Source: Clostridia bacterium
GTDB taxonomy: Bacteria > Bacillota_E > RBS10-35 > JAJYVN01
NCBI GenBank assembly: GCA_027335545.1
Contig: DAHWHV010000029.1
Location: forward strand, 1 to 5,958
Length of the DNA: 5,958 bases
Direction of reading: 5' to 3'
Shown: one piece after another, positions 5,699-5,958 of the stretch
How the letters are laid out: every line of letters starts with the position of its first letter
Numbering within the stretch: the first letter of the stretch is position 1
Program-made: the position numbers and the translations under genes
Notes under the pieces: generated by a model
Told to the model about the DNA's origin: nothing
Databases searched by the model: none
The model's input: only the letters and a program-made list of their open reading frames with translations

Positions 5699-5762
5699 TT
5701 CGTCTCGCCCGAACGACTCCTCGGCTTAGCGTTCAATCCTGCGCCGATGCTACTCACACCCC
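5699..5762 (-). repeat. Tn3-family right end, copy C: 38-bp terminal repeat plus 26-bp subterminal block
   Basis: The 38-bp terminal repeat is 5725-5762, with the tip CACACCCC pointing right. It is the exact reverse complement of copy A. The subterminal 26 bp at 5699-5724 match those of copy B at 24/26 positions, and similarity stops abruptly upstream of 5699, only 21 bp after the dioxygenase stop. The outside pentamer is GAGCA. Only the terminal 64 bp of the donor element remain here, so the element interior has been replaced by the dioxygenase segment. Confidence 0.88.
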
Positions 5763-5958
5763 GAGCAAGCGCGTCTGGCTCGACACGTCTGTGTTCACCA
5801 CCGCCCTGATGAACCATAACGGCACCCCGGCCTGCCAGGCCCTGCTGCGTTGCGTCGAGTCGGGCGAGATTGTCGGCATCCTGGACCCAGTGGTGCTGGG
5901 GGAACTCTCCTACATGCTGACCTCGCGCCTTTTGGCCCCACAGGGGCAGGAGCCGCGG
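5763..5958 (+). pseudogene. PIN-domain (VapC-like) ribonuclease gene, start codon lost at transposon junction, 3' end off window
   Basis: From 5764 the frame reads SKRVWLDTSVFTTALM and, after an intervening stretch, ILDPVVLGELSYMLTSRLL, open to the window edge (65 codons). LDTSVF is the first strand of a PIN domain with its metal-binding Asp (residue 7 of the visible stretch), and the Glu of VLGELSYML fits the next acidic position. VapC-type PIN proteins are small ribonucleases, commonly toxins paired with an upstream antitoxin. Here the upstream frame runs into the terminal repeat with no ATG, GTG or TTG, and no antitoxin gene precedes it. The single G left at 5763 followed by AGC AAG would fit an original ATG AGC AAG whose AT was replaced by the repeat tip; this is inferred. 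The ATG inside the repeat (5747) is in another frame. If the rest is intact, expression would need a non-standard start. Confidence 0.65.

Larger units (their letters stand above)
4022..5762. mobile_element. Candidate composite Tn3-end unit carrying a PhyH dioxygenase
   Basis: The outermost repeats, copies A and C, are inverted with respect to each other and identical over 38/38 bases. They enclose 1741 bp: the tnpA remnant, inner end copy B, the LysR remnant and the intact dioxygenase. This is the layout expected of a unit that a related Tn3 transposase could move in trans with the dioxygenase as cargo. The outer pentamers CAGTA and GAGCA agree at only three of five positions, so the unit has no clear target duplication and need not have arrived as one piece. 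It may instead be the product of successive one-sided deletions at the same site. Confidence 0.45.

Noticed and set aside
4022..5762. The three repeated sequences as a CRISPR array or dispersed REP repeats
   Set aside because: They are 38 bp, inverted relative to one another, hundreds of bases apart, and have Tn3 terminal sequence signatures with a transposase remnant inside.

Overview
The window is very GC-rich bacterial DNA, visibly above 70% G+C, and long open frames occur on both strands by composition alone. Genes were therefore chosen by protein motifs, start signals and junctions rather than ORF length. The source organism is not determinable from the window. The base composition, the large Asp-box lipoprotein and the mobile-element families would fit a GC-rich (possibly thermophilic) Firmicute, Chloroflexus relative or actinobacterium.

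Layout: (1) Positions 1-126, minus strand, hold the first 42 codons of a DUF4338 (DruA-like) protein, a family often seen alone or fused to transposases. (2) Positions 127-995 have no gene I can defend. They contain one AT-richer patch, a possible decayed minus-strand reading frame and a perfect 36-bp palindrome. (3) Positions 996-4010 encode a 1004-residue lipoprotein with ten Asp-box (BNR) motifs, predicted to be an extracytoplasmic beta-propeller protein. (4) Positions 4022-5762 are built from wreckage of a Tn3-family transposon. Three copies of a canonical 38-bp Tn3-type terminal inverted repeat (GGGG at the tip, ACGCTAAG at the inner end) lie at 4022-4059, 4486-4523 and 5725-5762. Between the first two is a truncated Tn3 transposase N-terminus. 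Between the second and third are the 3' end of a LysR-type regulator, truncated exactly at the repeat and carrying a frameshift, and an intact Fe(II)/2-oxoglutarate dioxygenase of the PhyH family. (5) Positions 5763-5958 are the start of a PIN-domain (VapC-like) gene whose start codon seems to have been removed by the third repeat.

The most interesting structure is the Tn3-end arrangement. The outermost pair of repeats is identical over 38/38 bases and encloses the dioxygenase. The inner repeat differs from both at two positions. The two right-hand ends also share 26 bp of subterminal sequence that the left end lacks. No 5-bp target duplication matches across any pair. The block looks like a transposase-less Tn3-derived element (TIME-like, 502 bp) and/or a composite unit (1741 bp) that captured a dioxygenase gene while truncating genes at both right-hand junctions. 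Mobility of the larger unit is an inference.
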